Positions 44,463-54,387 of a stretch of DNA of 64,000 nucleotides are shown here, piece after piece. Numbering within the stretch: position 1 is the first letter of the stretch; each line of letters starts with the position of its first letter. The DNA is from Advenella kashmirensis WT001 (GTDB lineage: Bacteria; Pseudomonadota; Gammaproteobacteria; Burkholderiales; Burkholderiaceae_B). The notes under the pieces are model-generated. The model had not been told where the DNA came from. It searched no databases and saw only the letters and a program-made list of their open reading frames with translations. The translations under genes and the position numbers were made by a program. The stretch covers positions 806,001 through 870,000 of the forward strand of contig NC_017964.1 of NCBI RefSeq assembly GCF_000219915.2. The letters run 5' to 3'.

Positions 44463-44537
44463 GTCTCCGTAGTTCAATGGATAGAATAAGAGTTTCCGAA
44501 GCTCTTGATACAGGTTCGATTCCTGTCGGAGGCGCCA
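44463..44537 (+). tRNA. tRNA-Arg (anticodon CCG)
   Basis: A full cloverleaf can be folded: acceptor GTCTCCG with CGGAGGC, D arm GTTC/GAAT, anticodon stem AGAGT/GCTCT around loop TTCCGAA (anticodon CCG, reading CGG), T arm ACAGG-TTCGATT-CCTGT, and an encoded CCA end at 44535-44537. A promoter lies just upstream. Confidence 0.93.
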
Positions 44538-44600
44538 GAATTTAGTACTGTTAGTCGTGGCTATTAGTTATGGCTCTGCCCCATAATCGGCGGCAGGTAT

Positions 44601-44770
44601 TCACCAAACTCGATTAATCACGCCATTCAAACCGCATTGGGCCCAGACCTCAGCCGGTAATTCTCAAAATTTCTAAACCCATACGTCGACGCGAGAGCAT
44701 CGCAATAATGCTTTGCCGGTAAAGATCGTCTCCGTTTCGTATCCAGCCCTCAGTATGCAGATCCCAAATA
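44601..44770 (-). pseudogene. Transposase C-terminal remnant
   Basis: On the minus strand, fragments read AIWDLHTEGWIRNGDDLYRQ, then in a second frame TYGFRNFENYRLR and in a third VWAQCGLNGVINRVW with TGA at 44601-44603. The YGFRNFENYRLR ending is one I associate from memory with DDE transposases of the ISL3 group. At least two frame changes and the missing N-terminal part show a dead remnant. It starts 64 bp after the tRNA-Arg gene, a common insertion site. Family assignment is tentative. Confidence 0.5.
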
Positions 44771-44792
44771 GCGCCCTGAAAGGGTCAATTAA

Positions 44793-45722
44793 TTAAATCA
44801 ATGCCCTAAGCCAGGATTCAATATTCTGGGTTTGAATCTTATTTCTCGCATTGTAGGTGTCACTCATCGGCCACCACATCCCATCTCCCCGGGCAAATGC
44901 TGTTCGATAGCGAAGCATTTGGTCATCCGGATTCGAACGCAGTGCATCCTGTAGCGCGGGCAAGGTAAGTATGCCTTTAGTAAAGGTTTGTTTTGTCACG
45001 TGCTCGACCGTTTCTGCCAGTCTCCCATAGGAGGTTGTTTCACCCGCGACAAATACCACTTCATTGGCAATTCGAGGCTCATGCAAATAAATGTCAGTGG
45101 TCAGTCGACCAATATCCGCAGGTGACGTAACGGTGACCTGCGTGTCCCATCCTCCGAGTGCGTTGATGGTTTTCTCGGATAAATTCACCACATCGAATGC
45201 CGGCTCAAAGAGAAAACTGGTAAACATGCCGGTTGAAACAATCACCCATTCTGTCGTGTTTTGTTCCCGCAGTAGCGTCCTAACGTCATACTGCTCGTCC
45301 CAGACCGGTTGACCGCTTCCTTTGCCGACTACATCGTAATTAACGCCAAACTGCCAGGGGAAGTATCGGCTTACGCCAGCCTCCAGTACTGCGCGCGTAA
45401 TTTTTATCTGTGTGCCCGCTCCAGCGACAAAACCCATGCAATTGATAACGGTATCGAAATTTGCAAAGTGGGTTTTTAGCGATTCAATCGTACTGGCCGC
45501 GACGTCGACAGAGATAAATGCCGCCCCGGCATCGGCCAGTTTTTGATGCATATCGGACAGCAGTTTGCCTTGTTTATCCCGGGAAGCGGGCGACACGATG
45601 ACGGAGACAATGCCATTTAGTTGCGTTACTGCCGGGACCAGATGCTCCAGTACAGCGATTCCCAATTGTCCCGCTCCTAGTACTAATACCTTTTTAGTAG
45701 TATTGAAATCATGTTCTTTCAT
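44793..45722 (-). CDS. NmrA-like NAD(P)-binding protein
   Basis: 309 residues, atypical short-chain dehydrogenase fold of the NmrA/isoflavone reductase type. The nucleotide motif is VLVLGAGQLGIAVLEHL. DTVINCMGFVAGAGTQIKITRAVLEAGVSRYFPWQFGVNYD matches the NmrA pattern of following an intermediate or NAD(P) state. The tail has no clear catalytic Tyr-Lys pair. It is divergent from a LysR regulator across 143 bp, a typical regulator-target arrangement. The function is not known. Confidence 0.82.
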   Translation of the reverse strand: MKEHDFNTTKKVLVLGAGQLGIAVLEHLVPAVTQLNGIVSVIVSPASRDKQGKLLSDMHQKLADAGAAFISVDVAASTIESLKTHFANFDTVINCMGFVAGAGTQIKITRAVLEAGVSRYFPWQFGVNYDVVGKGSGQPVWDEQYDVRTLLREQNTTEWVIVSTGMFTSFLFEPAFDVVNLSEKTINALGGWDTQVTVTSPADIGRLTTDIYLHEPRIANEVVFVAGETTSYGRLAETVEHVTKQTFTKGILTLPALQDALRSNPDDQMLRYRTAFARGDGMWWPMSDTYNARNKIQTQNIESWLRALI

Positions 45723-45865
45723 TTTTAGCTCTCATGTTGATAAGCAGCATATTTGCTGAGATTAAGGCAAGTCTATAACAGTGCTCTTCATTCGATAAGA
45801 TGACGAATACAGGTTAAACTGTTCGCAAAAATGGGATAATCAGCGCCTTCAGGCATGGAAAGAGT

Positions 45866-46813
45866 ATGGATAAACTGGAATCAATGCAGGTTTACGTTTG
45901 TGTGGTGGATGCCCATAGCTTTGCCAGGGCAGCTGAAGTGCTTGGGCTGCCGCGTTCAACAGTATCCCGGGTGATAAAGGAGCTGGAGTCGTGGCTGGGG
46001 ATCCAACTTCTCCAGCGTACCACTCGCAAACTCAGTGTGACCGCAGATGGTCGACGATATTACGTGGACTGCAAACGATTACTAGCTGATATCTCGACAA
46101 TGGAGTCTTCATTTCCCGGTAGATCCGCAAAGCCCAAAGGCCGTTTTAAAGTGGGGGTGCCGCAGTCTCTGGCCAGACATTGCGTTATCCCCAGCCTCAC
46201 GGAATTTCTGCATCAGTATCCTGAACTGGAGTTAATACTTTGTTCAAGCGATGACGTGGAAGATATCATCCAGGATGGATATGACTGCGTCATTCGTGCC
46301 GGCAGGATCGAAGATTCAACAACGCTGGTTGCACGACCTCTCGCGAATTTTAAGTGGGCGGTTTTTGCATCTCCGACGTATATTGATATCTATGGCAAGC
46401 CGAAGAGTTTGAATGATCTGGAGAAGCATCGCGCTGTTGGCTATCTGAACCACCGCACAGGGCGAACTACCGACTGGTTTTTTACGCTTGATGAGGAAGA
46501 TTACGCGCTCCGAATGAATGAAACTCTGATAGTCGACGATACGGATGCATATATTCAGGCCGGAATACAGGGTCTTGGATTAATTCGCGTTGCCAGCTAT
46601 CTGGTTAAGCCCTATGTGCAGTGCGGAGCGCTTGTTCCCTGCATGGACGGCCTCTCTTTTGATTTACCTTTGTCACTGGTATATCCGCAAAACAGATATC
46701 TTCCCCCTTCGGTGCGCGTTTTTTATGACTGGTGTAAAAAGGTTTTGAGCCAACCCAATCATCATCCTGAAACACCTGTCTTACAAAAACCAGGGAGCGG
46801 GTTCATTGGTTAG
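45866..46813 (+). CDS. LysR family transcriptional regulator
   Basis: 315 residues: N-terminal winged helix (FARAAEVLGLPRSTVSRVIKELESWLGIQLLQRTTRKLSVTADG) and a periplasmic-binding-like effector domain (GRFKVGVPQSLARHCVIPSLTEFLHQYPELELIL). It most resembles the CrgA/YafC-like branch. It probably controls the divergent NmrA-like gene. Confidence 0.92.
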   Translation: MDKLESMQVYVCVVDAHSFARAAEVLGLPRSTVSRVIKELESWLGIQLLQRTTRKLSVTADGRRYYVDCKRLLADISTMESSFPGRSAKPKGRFKVGVPQSLARHCVIPSLTEFLHQYPELELILCSSDDVEDIIQDGYDCVIRAGRIEDSTTLVARPLANFKWAVFASPTYIDIYGKPKSLNDLEKHRAVGYLNHRTGRTTDWFFTLDEEDYALRMNETLIVDDTDAYIQAGIQGLGLIRVASYLVKPYVQCGALVPCMDGLSFDLPLSLVYPQNRYLPPSVRVFYDWCKKVLSQPNHHPETPVLQKPGSGFIG

Positions 46814-47182
46814 GATCGGATATGGAATTCCCCAAATGCGCTCATCGCTCCTTTGTGGCCTTAAAGGCTACACACATGACGCACCCGTCTCCGGGTTCAA
46901 AACCGTTGATATAAGCGGATTCCATGGATACGCCCAATGTCGGATATGTGGCAAATGCAGCGCTGCACTAAGCTAAGCAGGATACGTGTCATGTAGAAAT
47001 ACTTGGTCTACAACTGTAGAACAAATATGCCGTAGACAATCCCGTTTTTCGGTACTACACCATCTATACACCACAAACACACCGCACATACATCTTGTGT
47101 ATACCACGTTTACACGCCGTATACACTAATCATATATCCCGTATACACTATGTTCATGGTTGCTAAAAAGGTACATAAATAG
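46814..47182. promoter_or_regulatory. Repeat-rich control region before the antitoxin gene
   Basis: No gene, but dense repeats. TATACAC occurs at 47065-47071, inverted at 47097-47103, and again in two identical 12-mers CCGTATACACTA at 47117-47128 and 47139-47150, whose starts are 22 bp apart (two DNA turns). Further left, TGTAGA (46992-46997) and TCTACA (47007-47012) form an inverted repeat with another TGTAGA at 47015. The right-hand set is placed as expected for autoregulatory operators of the antitoxin. Confidence 0.6.
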
Positions 47183-47194
47183 ATGGAGAACACC

Positions 47195-47470
47195 ATGTCG
47201 AAACAGGCTGTTTTCACAATGAAGTTAGAGCCAGAACTGCGCGACAAGTTTATGGCTGAAGCGGCCAGCGAAGATCGGCCGGCGTCCCAGGTCATGCGCG
47301 AGCTGATGCGTGGCTACATCGAGCAACGGCGTCATGCGCGCGAATATGACGAGTTCTTGCGGCACAAGGTCGAGGCTGGACGCGCGTCAATGCGTTCTGG
47401 CCTTGGTCGTTCAAATGATGAGGTTGAAGCCGAGTTTGCAGCGAGGCGAAAAAAAGTTGTGGCGGGCTAA
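47195..47470 (+). CDS. Antitoxin of a ParD/CopG-like type II system
   Basis: 91 residues. The N-terminus MSKQAVFTMKLEPELRDKFMAEAASEDRPASQVMRELMRGYIEQ has the ribbon-helix-helix pattern for DNA binding; the C-terminal charged tail (NDEVEAEFAARRKKV) would wrap the toxin. ATG 47195 is chosen over 47183 because GGAGA lies 6 bases before it. The toxin frame follows after 2 bp, and tandem operator-like repeats lie upstream. Confidence 0.82.
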   Translation: MSKQAVFTMKLEPELRDKFMAEAASEDRPASQVMRELMRGYIEQRRHAREYDEFLRHKVEAGRASMRSGLGRSNDEVEAEFAARRKKVVAG

Positions 47471-47472
47471 GT

Positions 47473-47664
47473 TTGAAAGTTGTCTGGACACCAGATGCAA
47501 AACAATATCGCGCTGATATTTGGGACTACATCGCCGCTGATAACCCGGTAGTAGCAGCGCGCATGGATAAAATTTTCCGCAATACAACTCCTGATCGGAC
47601 CAGCCCTATTCGTTGCGCGCAGACAACGCTAACCCCGGCGGGGTGCTTGTCAGGCAATAATTAG
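47473..47664 (+). pseudogene. ParE/RelE-like toxin, truncated
   Basis: The first 35 or so residues (MKVVWTPDAKQYRADIWDYIAADNPVVAARMDKIF, start TTG 47473) match the beginning of ParE-type toxins, which are about 95 residues long. From about 47580 the sequence no longer resembles the family and stops at residue 63. I find no continuation in other frames, so this looks like a truncation by rearrangement rather than a single-base frameshift. The missing C-terminal half carries the functional residues, so it is probably inactive while the antitoxin remains whole. Confidence 0.7.
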
Positions 47665-47862
47665 TCAGCTAATATTTGCGGACCGATATACACAATCGGC
47701 CAATTCTATTTGTCAAATACCACCTAAAGGGAGTCAGTCGATGGCAGCAGCACATAACTTTTTCCCGCCCCGGGATCAGCAGCATTAAGTTGCCTCTCAT
47801 TTAGGTCGGCGCTCATCTCCAAGACGCAGCCTCATATTTAAAGCGCAGCATTCTGCACTCCG

Positions 47863-49787
47863 ATGCTTTCGGAGCGATTGTCTGTCGTCGTCAATATTCT
47901 CACTTATGGAATGCCGGAGGCCCACAAGGCGTCCGGGGTGTCATCAATGATTCAGAAAAAACTTGATTTTCGTGGTCACGCTTTTCGAAGCGTGTTGTCT
48001 TTTACTCTTTCTCATTGGCGTAAGCAGCCCTTGCGTATCTTGCTGATAGCTGGCCTGGTGCTGCTATCAGCCGTAGCCGACGTGCTTACTCCATTATATG
48101 CGGGGCGGTTGGTCGACGCGGTGGCCTCGAATGCGCAAAGCGCTACTATTGCCTGGGATGCCGCCATTTTGGCATTCTGGGTGCTGACGGCGCTGGGCTT
48201 GAGCGGGACTTTATGTCGGGAACTAACGTTCCTGAATATCATCGCGCTCACATTAAAAATGATGAGTGAAATTGCGTCTGACGCATTTCACCGTGTACAG
48301 CGGTTTTCCACGGATTGGCATGCCAATAGCTTTGCCGGTTCTACCGTCAGAAAAATCACCCGTGGCATGTGGGCGATTGATATGCTGAACGACACCTTGC
48401 TGGTAGCGCTACTGCCTTCAATTGTGATGCTGGTGGGTTCGACCTTTCTGCTGAGCATTCAATGGCCTATTATGGGCCTGGTGGTCGGGCTCGGTTCGGT
48501 CATCTATATCGGCGTGACCGTTTTCCTGTCGCTGGCTTATGTGGCACCGGCCGCCAGCCTGGCCAATACCTGGGACACCAGGATGGGTGGGGCGCTGGCC
48601 GATGCGATCAGTTGCAATTCAGTCGTCAAAGCATTCGGTGCCGAGCACCGGGAGGAGGCGCGGCTTGTTCGTGTCATCGATAAATGGCGCCATCGCACGC
48701 GTCGAACCTGGATACGCGGCACCATCAATGGTGGTGTGCAAGGTTTCTTGCTGGTTGTCCTGCAGACGGCGATTCTCGGGGTGGCATTGATCCTGTGGGG
48801 CAGGAATGAAGCCAGTGTCGGCGATATTGCATTTGCACTTACGATGTTTTTCATGTTGCAGGGGTACTTGCGTGACGTGGGCATGCATATTCGCAATTTG
48901 CAACGCGCTGTCAACGACATGGAAGAGTTGGTTGGGCTTGAGGCGCAGGCCATTGGCGTGGACGACCGTGCACAGTCGGTGCCAATCGTCATCCGGGATG
49001 GCCAGATTCGTTTCGAGAACGTGTCGTTTCGCTATGGCGATCATGTAACACCGCTGTTTGCCAACTTCTCGATGACGATCGCGGCAGGTGAACGGATCGG
49101 CCTGGTAGGCCAATCGGGTTCGGGTAAATCCACCTTTGTAAAATTGATTCAGCGACTGTATGACCTGAACCAAGGGCGTATTTGCATCGACGGGCAGGAC
49201 ATTGCGCATGCGACGCAGGCATCGTTACGCAATCAGATTGCCATCGTGCAGCAGGAGCCCATCCTGTTTCATCGATCATTGGCGGAAAATATTGCCTACG
49301 CGCGGCCCGACGCCAGCCAGGCCGAGATTGAGATGGCAGCAAGGCTGGCCAGTGCCCATGACTTTATCACTGCCTTGCCCAAGGGGTACGCAACGCTGGT
49401 GGGAGAAAGAGGGGTCAAGCTGTCTGGCGGCGAACGTCAGCGTATCGCCATTGCACGCGCCTTCCTTGCCGATTGTCCTATCCTCATCCTTGATGAGCAA
49501 CGGCCAGCCTGGATAGCGAAAGCGAAGTGCTCATTCAGCAGGCCATGGAACGCCTGATGGTTGGCCGTACCACACTTGTGATTGCCCACCGTTTATCCAC
49601 GGTGCGCACGCTGGATCGATTGCTGGTGCTGGAAAAAGGCAAAGTCATTGAAGAAGGCCGGCATGAAGCCCTGATCCGACTTGAAGGCGGGTTGTATCGG
49701 CGGTTGTTCGAGCGACAGGCGCTGGAATTGACCAAAGGGTTCCATGAACAGACCCCGCCTCGTACCCCGGCCGCTGAAGTGAGTTGA
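47863..49787 (+). CDS. ABC exporter, fused membrane and ATPase domains (one frameshift)
   Basis: Half-transporter of the multidrug/lipid exporter type, about 640 residues. About six membrane helices occupy residues 50-340 ([27 protein letters not shown] is the first). The ATPase domain has [32 protein letters not shown] and [15 protein letters not shown]. The frame breaks at about 49494-49498, where GATGAGCAACG should be GATGAGGCAACG; without repair the protein ends right after the Walker B Glu. A second start, ATG 47947 ([10 protein letters not shown]), is plausible. Substrate unknown. Confidence 0.85.
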
Positions 49788-49991
49788 TGATCGTCACCTG
49801 GTTCGCGTCTGTTTAGTGACAGCGTGACCAGGGGGCAGGCCCGTTGCCTTCAACGAGCGCAGGGCAGACGCCGTGCTGCACGCCATCAGGTTTGTTCTGA
49901 CGAATCAACAAGAGGTTGATGCTCGCCGACAAGCCTGTCTGAATGTGTGTGTCTCAGACGCAGCTTGAATGAGTATTGCATCAGGCGCTTA

Positions 49992-50912
49992 TCAGGTGGC
50001 CAGGCCCGAAATACTGAAGCCAGCGGCTTGCAGTTGTTCAATCAGATTACGGTGCTGCTGTGGTTCCAATTGAACCAACGGAGGCCGCACACGGGTCCAG
50101 GACGGATTGTCGCTCCAATGCGCGATGGCCGCTTTGAGCGCCGGTATCATCGGATAGCTTTGGAAGATCTGGCGAATCTTATCAAGATCCCTTTGCTGGC
50201 TGTCGGCGTCGGGGCCTTGCCAGCTGTTGTACAAGGCATGAATGGCTGGCGCATTCACGTTGGCGGTGGCGCTAATGCATCCGGCGCCACCGCCGCGCAG
50301 CGTCTGCAGCAGAAAGGTTTCGCTGCCGGCAAAGACATCGAAACCGTCTGGCGCGAAATGTGTCAGCATGGCCTGGGTATTGTTCCAGTCGCCGGAGGAG
50401 TCTTTGACGCCGGCGACAACGGATGGATACGATTTCAGTAACCGCTCAATCAGCGGCAGGCTGATGCCCACTTGCGCGACTGGCGGGATATGATAGAGGT
50501 AGACCCTTAGCCCATCATTGCCAACGCGCTGGATCACCTCAGAGAAATAACGATACAGGCCCTCATCGGAGACCCCTTTGTAATAAAAGGGCGGTAGCAT
50601 CAGTACGCCGGCGCAGCCATGCTCGACCGCATGTCGGGTCAGGCGCACGGTTGTGGGCAGATTGCAACTGCCGGTGCCCGGCATCATCCCTTTGGGATCC
50701 AGCCCCGCATCAATCACAGCGTCAATCATGGCGATGCGTTCATCGGGTGAAATTGAATTTGCTTCAGAGTTGGTGCCCAGAAAGGCCAGGCCAATCTGAT
50801 TGGCTTGCAGCCATTTGCATTGTTCAGTAAAGCGCGGGAGATCTACAGTCGAGTCTTCCCGGAATGGGGTCACGACGGGGGAGAGTACACCTTTAATTCG
50901 ATCGGACATCAT
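49992..50912 (-). CDS. Dihydrodipicolinate synthase-family aldolase
   Basis: 306 residues, class I aldolase. The Schiff-base Lys lies in VAGVKDSSGDW, the active-site Tyr in VYLYHIPP, and FLGTNSEANSIS corresponds to the substrate carboxylate loop (GTTGE in true DapA, altered here). Given that change and its place in a catabolic cluster with an enolase-superfamily enzyme and a Bug protein, a 2-keto-3-deoxy acid aldolase or dehydratase is more likely than lysine synthesis (inference). Intact frame; 58 bp after the Bug gene. Confidence 0.85.
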   Translation of the reverse strand: MMSDRIKGVLSPVVTPFREDSTVDLPRFTEQCKWLQANQIGLAFLGTNSEANSISPDERIAMIDAVIDAGLDPKGMMPGTGSCNLPTTVRLTRHAVEHGCAGVLMLPPFYYKGVSDEGLYRYFSEVIQRVGNDGLRVYLYHIPPVAQVGISLPLIERLLKSYPSVVAGVKDSSGDWNNTQAMLTHFAPDGFDVFAGSETFLLQTLRGGGAGCISATANVNAPAIHALYNSWQGPDADSQQRDLDKIRQIFQSYPMIPALKAAIAHWSDNPSWTRVRPPLVQLEPQQHRNLIEQLQAAGFSISGLAT

Positions 50913-50970
50913 GTCTCCTGTTGGGGGTGTGGTTGTAAGCCCTGGTCTGGCAGGACACGGGGGCTTGCGA

Positions 50971-51942
50971 TCATTGAATCTTGATATTTGCGCGCTTGAT
51001 AACGGCGCGCCATTTTTCTATTTCCTGCTTTTGAAAATCAGCAAATTCGGTGGGTGGCATGCCCGAAGGCTCAACACCCATGGTGGCAAGTTTCTTGCTG
51101 ATCTGCGGCGTATCCAGAATGGCCTTGATGTGCGAGTACAGTTTTTCTACGATGGGGTCGGGCGTGCCTTTTGGTGCGAAAATGGCCTGCCATGAACGCA
51201 TTTCGTAGTCGGGCAATCCCAGCTCTTTCATGGTCGGCACATCGGGCAGGCCGGCCAGCCGGGTTGTGGACGTGACCGCCAGGGCTCTAACTGTTTTTTG
51301 CTGCACATGAGGGATGACGGTCGGACCTTCGAACATCATGCTGACCTGTCCCCCCATCACGTCCGGTAGCGCTGCTTTGCCGCCATAGGGGACATGCACG
51401 ACTTTGACATTGGCTTGCTGGCCGAAAAGAACGCCGGACAAATGTTGTGTCGTGCCAATGCCCGATGACGCATAGGTAATGGTGTCCGGTTTGTCACGGG
51501 CCGCAGCGATAATCGTCTTGAGGTCAGTGAACTGGCTTGTGTTGGATACCACCAGCGTATTGGCATTGAAACCGATAATCGTAATCGGCTTGAAGTCGCC
51601 GGCCGGATCATATTGCATATTGGGAAACAGACCGGCATTGATCGCGTGCGAGGCGATGCTGCCGCCCATGATTGTATAGCCGTCGGCTTTGACCCTGGCC
51701 ACGTACGTCGAGCCGATCATGCCGGTGGCGCCAGGCCTGTTTTCAATCACCACGGGCACCTTGAGTCGCTTGCCCAGTTCGTCGGCAATAATGCGGCCAA
51801 GAACGTCGGTATTGCTGCCTGCCGGGAACGGTACAACATAGGTAATCGCCTTGCTCGGCCATGTATCCTGGGCGCAGGCAAAACCGGGAATAGAGGCCAT
51901 CACTAACGTCGTTGCTGCAACTGCATATTGAATTTTGTTCAC
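50971..51942 (-). CDS. Bug/TctC-type substrate-binding protein
   Basis: 323 residues with a signal peptide (ASIPGFACAQ) and TctC blocks WPSKAITYVVPFPAGSNTDVLGRIIADEL, IENRPGATGMIGSTYVARVKADGY and TYASSGIGTTQHLSGVLFG. Lies between the enolase-superfamily gene and the aldolase gene on the same strand and probably binds the acid that these enzymes degrade. Confidence 0.92.
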   Translation of the reverse strand: MNKIQYAVAATTLVMASIPGFACAQDTWPSKAITYVVPFPAGSNTDVLGRIIADELGKRLKVPVVIENRPGATGMIGSTYVARVKADGYTIMGGSIASHAINAGLFPNMQYDPAGDFKPITIIGFNANTLVVSNTSQFTDLKTIIAAARDKPDTITYASSGIGTTQHLSGVLFGQQANVKVVHVPYGGKAALPDVMGGQVSMMFEGPTVIPHVQQKTVRALAVTSTTRLAGLPDVPTMKELGLPDYEMRSWQAIFAPKGTPDPIVEKLYSHIKAILDTPQISKKLATMGVEPSGMPPTEFADFQKQEIEKWRAVIKRANIKIQ

Positions 51943-52066
51943 GTTTGTCTCCTTGGAACGTGTACGGCCATTTTGCGAAAATGCTGCTGTCTGCTCTGAC
52001 TCGTTATCTGGTGATCTCCCGGCTCGTTTCTGCCCGATTACGTGTGTGTTGCCTTCCCATGGCTTG

Positions 52067-53192
52067 TTACTTTTTTATTAAATCCCATTTGGCCAGGCTG
52101 GCCAGGTATTTTTCATCGAATCCGAAGCCCAGACCGGGTTCCTGGTGCAGGATCACGTGGCCATCCTTGTGAGATAACTGTCGGTCTACCAGGCGCCGGA
52201 AGTTAAGCACCTGGTCGTCCCAGAAGTACTCCACGTAGCGGGCGTTGGGCGTGCTGGCAACCAGTGGCGCATGCAGGTCATGAAACCAGTGCGGGCACAT
52301 GACCAGGCCGAAGCTGGCTGCAGTCTGGGCAATTCTGCGCCATTCCGTGATGCCACCGCAAACCGCCGCATCGGTCTGCAAGATGGCGGCGCGCCCTGGT
52401 CCATCAGCGCCTTGTGGTACCAACGTCCATAGCCGATCTCGGCAGTGGCTATCGGTATATGCGTCATGCTGGCCAGACGGGCATGATTATCTATGTCGTC
52501 CGGCAAGAAGGGCTCTTCTATAAAGTAGGGGTCGTATTGTTCGAAGCGCCTGACATACTGCATGGCCTGGGTGGTGTCATACCAGGCATTATTCATATCC
52601 ATCATCAGTTCTACGTCCGGTCCTACCGCCTCGCGTGCTGCCTTCAGGCGCTGTTCTTCTTCTCTGGGCGACAGGCGACCGGATTTCATTTTTACTGCCT
52701 TGAATCCCTTGGCAACGTAACTGGCCATTTCTTCCCCCAGGTGCCCGGGTGTTTTGCCGTCCAGGTAATAGCCTCCGCTGGCGTAGGCCGGCACCTGCTC
52801 CAGGGAGACAGCGCCAAGGTATTTATGCAGGGCAGCTGGTGGGTCTTCGCATTCAGATCCCACAGGGCGATATCGAGTGCGCTGAGCGCGCGCATCACAG
52901 TGCCGGACCTGCCTTGTAGCAACGACTCCTGGTACATTGACTGCCACAACCCTTCTACTGCATAGGAGTCCTGTCCGACTAACACTGGTGCCAGCAGCTG
53001 GCTGACCGCCTGGGAAAAAATCGGACCACCCGCGCTACCGACGTAGCAAAATCCAATGCCTGTTACCCCATCTGTCGAGGTTACTTTGACCAGACCATAA
53101 TGGCGCGCGCTCACGGTGCGGTTGGAAAACGAAGTAACTTTATCAAGCGGCACGACCGGCGCGCACACCTGTATCGATTCGATAATTGGCAT
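52067..53192 (-). CDS. Mandelate racemase/muconate lactonizing enzyme family protein (two frameshifts)
   Basis: Enolase-superfamily enzyme of about 375 residues after repair. The N-terminal capping domain (MPIIESIQVCAPVVPLDK) is followed by the barrel with the KxK motif AVKMKSG, metal-ligand regions LMMDMNNAW, FIEEPF and ATAEIGYG, and the C-terminal HWFHDLHAPL. Frame breaks at 52828-52835 (minus-strand CCCTGC for CCCCTGC) and 52385-52393 (GCGCC for GCGGCC) are each explained by one lost base. It is first in the leftward cluster and divergent from a LysR gene. The exact substrate, probably a sugar acid or related hydroxy acid, is not determined. Confidence 0.85.
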
Positions 53193-53368
53193 AGGATCCT
53201 TTTTACTGTTGATGACGAGTGAAATGAAGTGAACACATAATGCTATTATTGGAAGTTCGTAACACGAGAACAATATTGTTTTGCTGGGTTCAGAAATAAC
53301 AAAAACTGGTTTTTCAGGTCCGGCTTCTCTGGATCGGACTTGCTTTTATTACAAGTGAAAGGACAGAT

Positions 53369-54229
53369 GTGGATACCAGATTTCTGGAAAGCTTCGTGCA
53401 GGTCGTCGAGCTGGGATCTGTCGCTGCGGCGGCCAGACAGCTGGATTTGACGCCCACAGCCGTATCGCTCAGGCTTCGGGCGCTGGAAGCGGACGTTGGC
53501 ACTGCACTGATCAAGCGCGTGGGGCGCACGATGATGCCGACCGAGGCGGGCAGCAAGGCGCTGCGGCAGGCCAAGCTGGTGCTGGCTGAAGTCAAAAATT
53601 TCAATTCACTGGCGAGCAATACCGAGTTGCCGGCCGGTCCGCTGACGCTGGGCGCCACGCCATCGGTTGTCAAGGGCATGCTCCCAGGCATGCTGAGAAA
53701 ATGGCTTGGCAAATATGAAGGCACCAAGATCCTCATAGAACCGGCAGCCTCGACCGTGCTTTACCAGCGCTTGTTGCAAGGCGAGCTGGATGCGGCCATC
53801 CTGGTGCACCCCTTATTCGAAGTGCCAAAAACAGTTTTGTGGAAGCAGCTCAGGAAAGAGCCGCTGATCCTGCTTGCGCCGGCCCGGTTGCAGGGCGAGG
53901 ATCCGTTTTCAATTTTGAGAAAATATCCATTTATTCGCTATGACAGACGTGTTGTCGCCGGAAAAATGGCCGATGACTATCTGAAATTGCACGGGGTCTA
54001 TCCTGAACCATGGCTGGAACTGGACGGGCTGGACTATATTTCCGATTTGGTCAAGGCCGATCTGGGGGTATCAGTCGTACCCGACTGGAGCTATGGCAAC
54101 CAATATGATCCCGGCCTGATTCGCCATCGATTGCCGGGCCCGGTACCCACTCGCAATTTGGGCATCATGTGGTTGCGCTCCAACGTGAGGGAAAAGCTGA
54201 TCCATGCTTTTCTGGCGTTGGCCGACTAA
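53369..54229 (+). CDS. LysR family transcriptional regulator
   Basis: 286 residues; GTG start with AAAGGA at a proper distance. HTH: ELGSVAAAARQLDLTPTAVSLRLRALEADVGTALIKRVGRTMMPTEAG. The effector domain starts GPLTLGATPSVVKGMLPGML. Divergent from the enolase-family/Bug/aldolase genes across 176 bp, so it is the probable regulator of that catabolic cluster. A small GGCAGC/GCTGCC hairpin (54247-54261) lies just past its stop. Confidence 0.92.
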   Translation: MDTRFLESFVQVVELGSVAAAARQLDLTPTAVSLRLRALEADVGTALIKRVGRTMMPTEAGSKALRQAKLVLAEVKNFNSLASNTELPAGPLTLGATPSVVKGMLPGMLRKWLGKYEGTKILIEPAASTVLYQRLLQGELDAAILVHPLFEVPKTVLWKQLRKEPLILLAPARLQGEDPFSILRKYPFIRYDRRVVAGKMADDYLKLHGVYPEPWLELDGLDYISDLVKADLGVSVVPDWSYGNQYDPGLIRHRLPGPVPTRNLGIMWLRSNVREKLIHAFLALAD

Positions 54230-54387
54230 TGAAGGGGCATCATTGCGGCAGCCTTGCTGCCGTTGCGAAGTGTGGTCGGCGGCTCAGCAAGCGATTGCGC
54301 TGCCGGTCTGTGACGCGAGACCGGTGTGTGCTTTATATTGATATGGGCTGGCGGGCCAGCAGACTAATGCACTTATCCTTCTGATGC

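Noticed and set aside
47703..47790. A 14-codon frame preceded by GGGAG before the ABC exporter, as a leader peptide.
   Set aside because: No attenuator-like hairpin pair and no run of a regulatory codon could be seen, so support is too thin.
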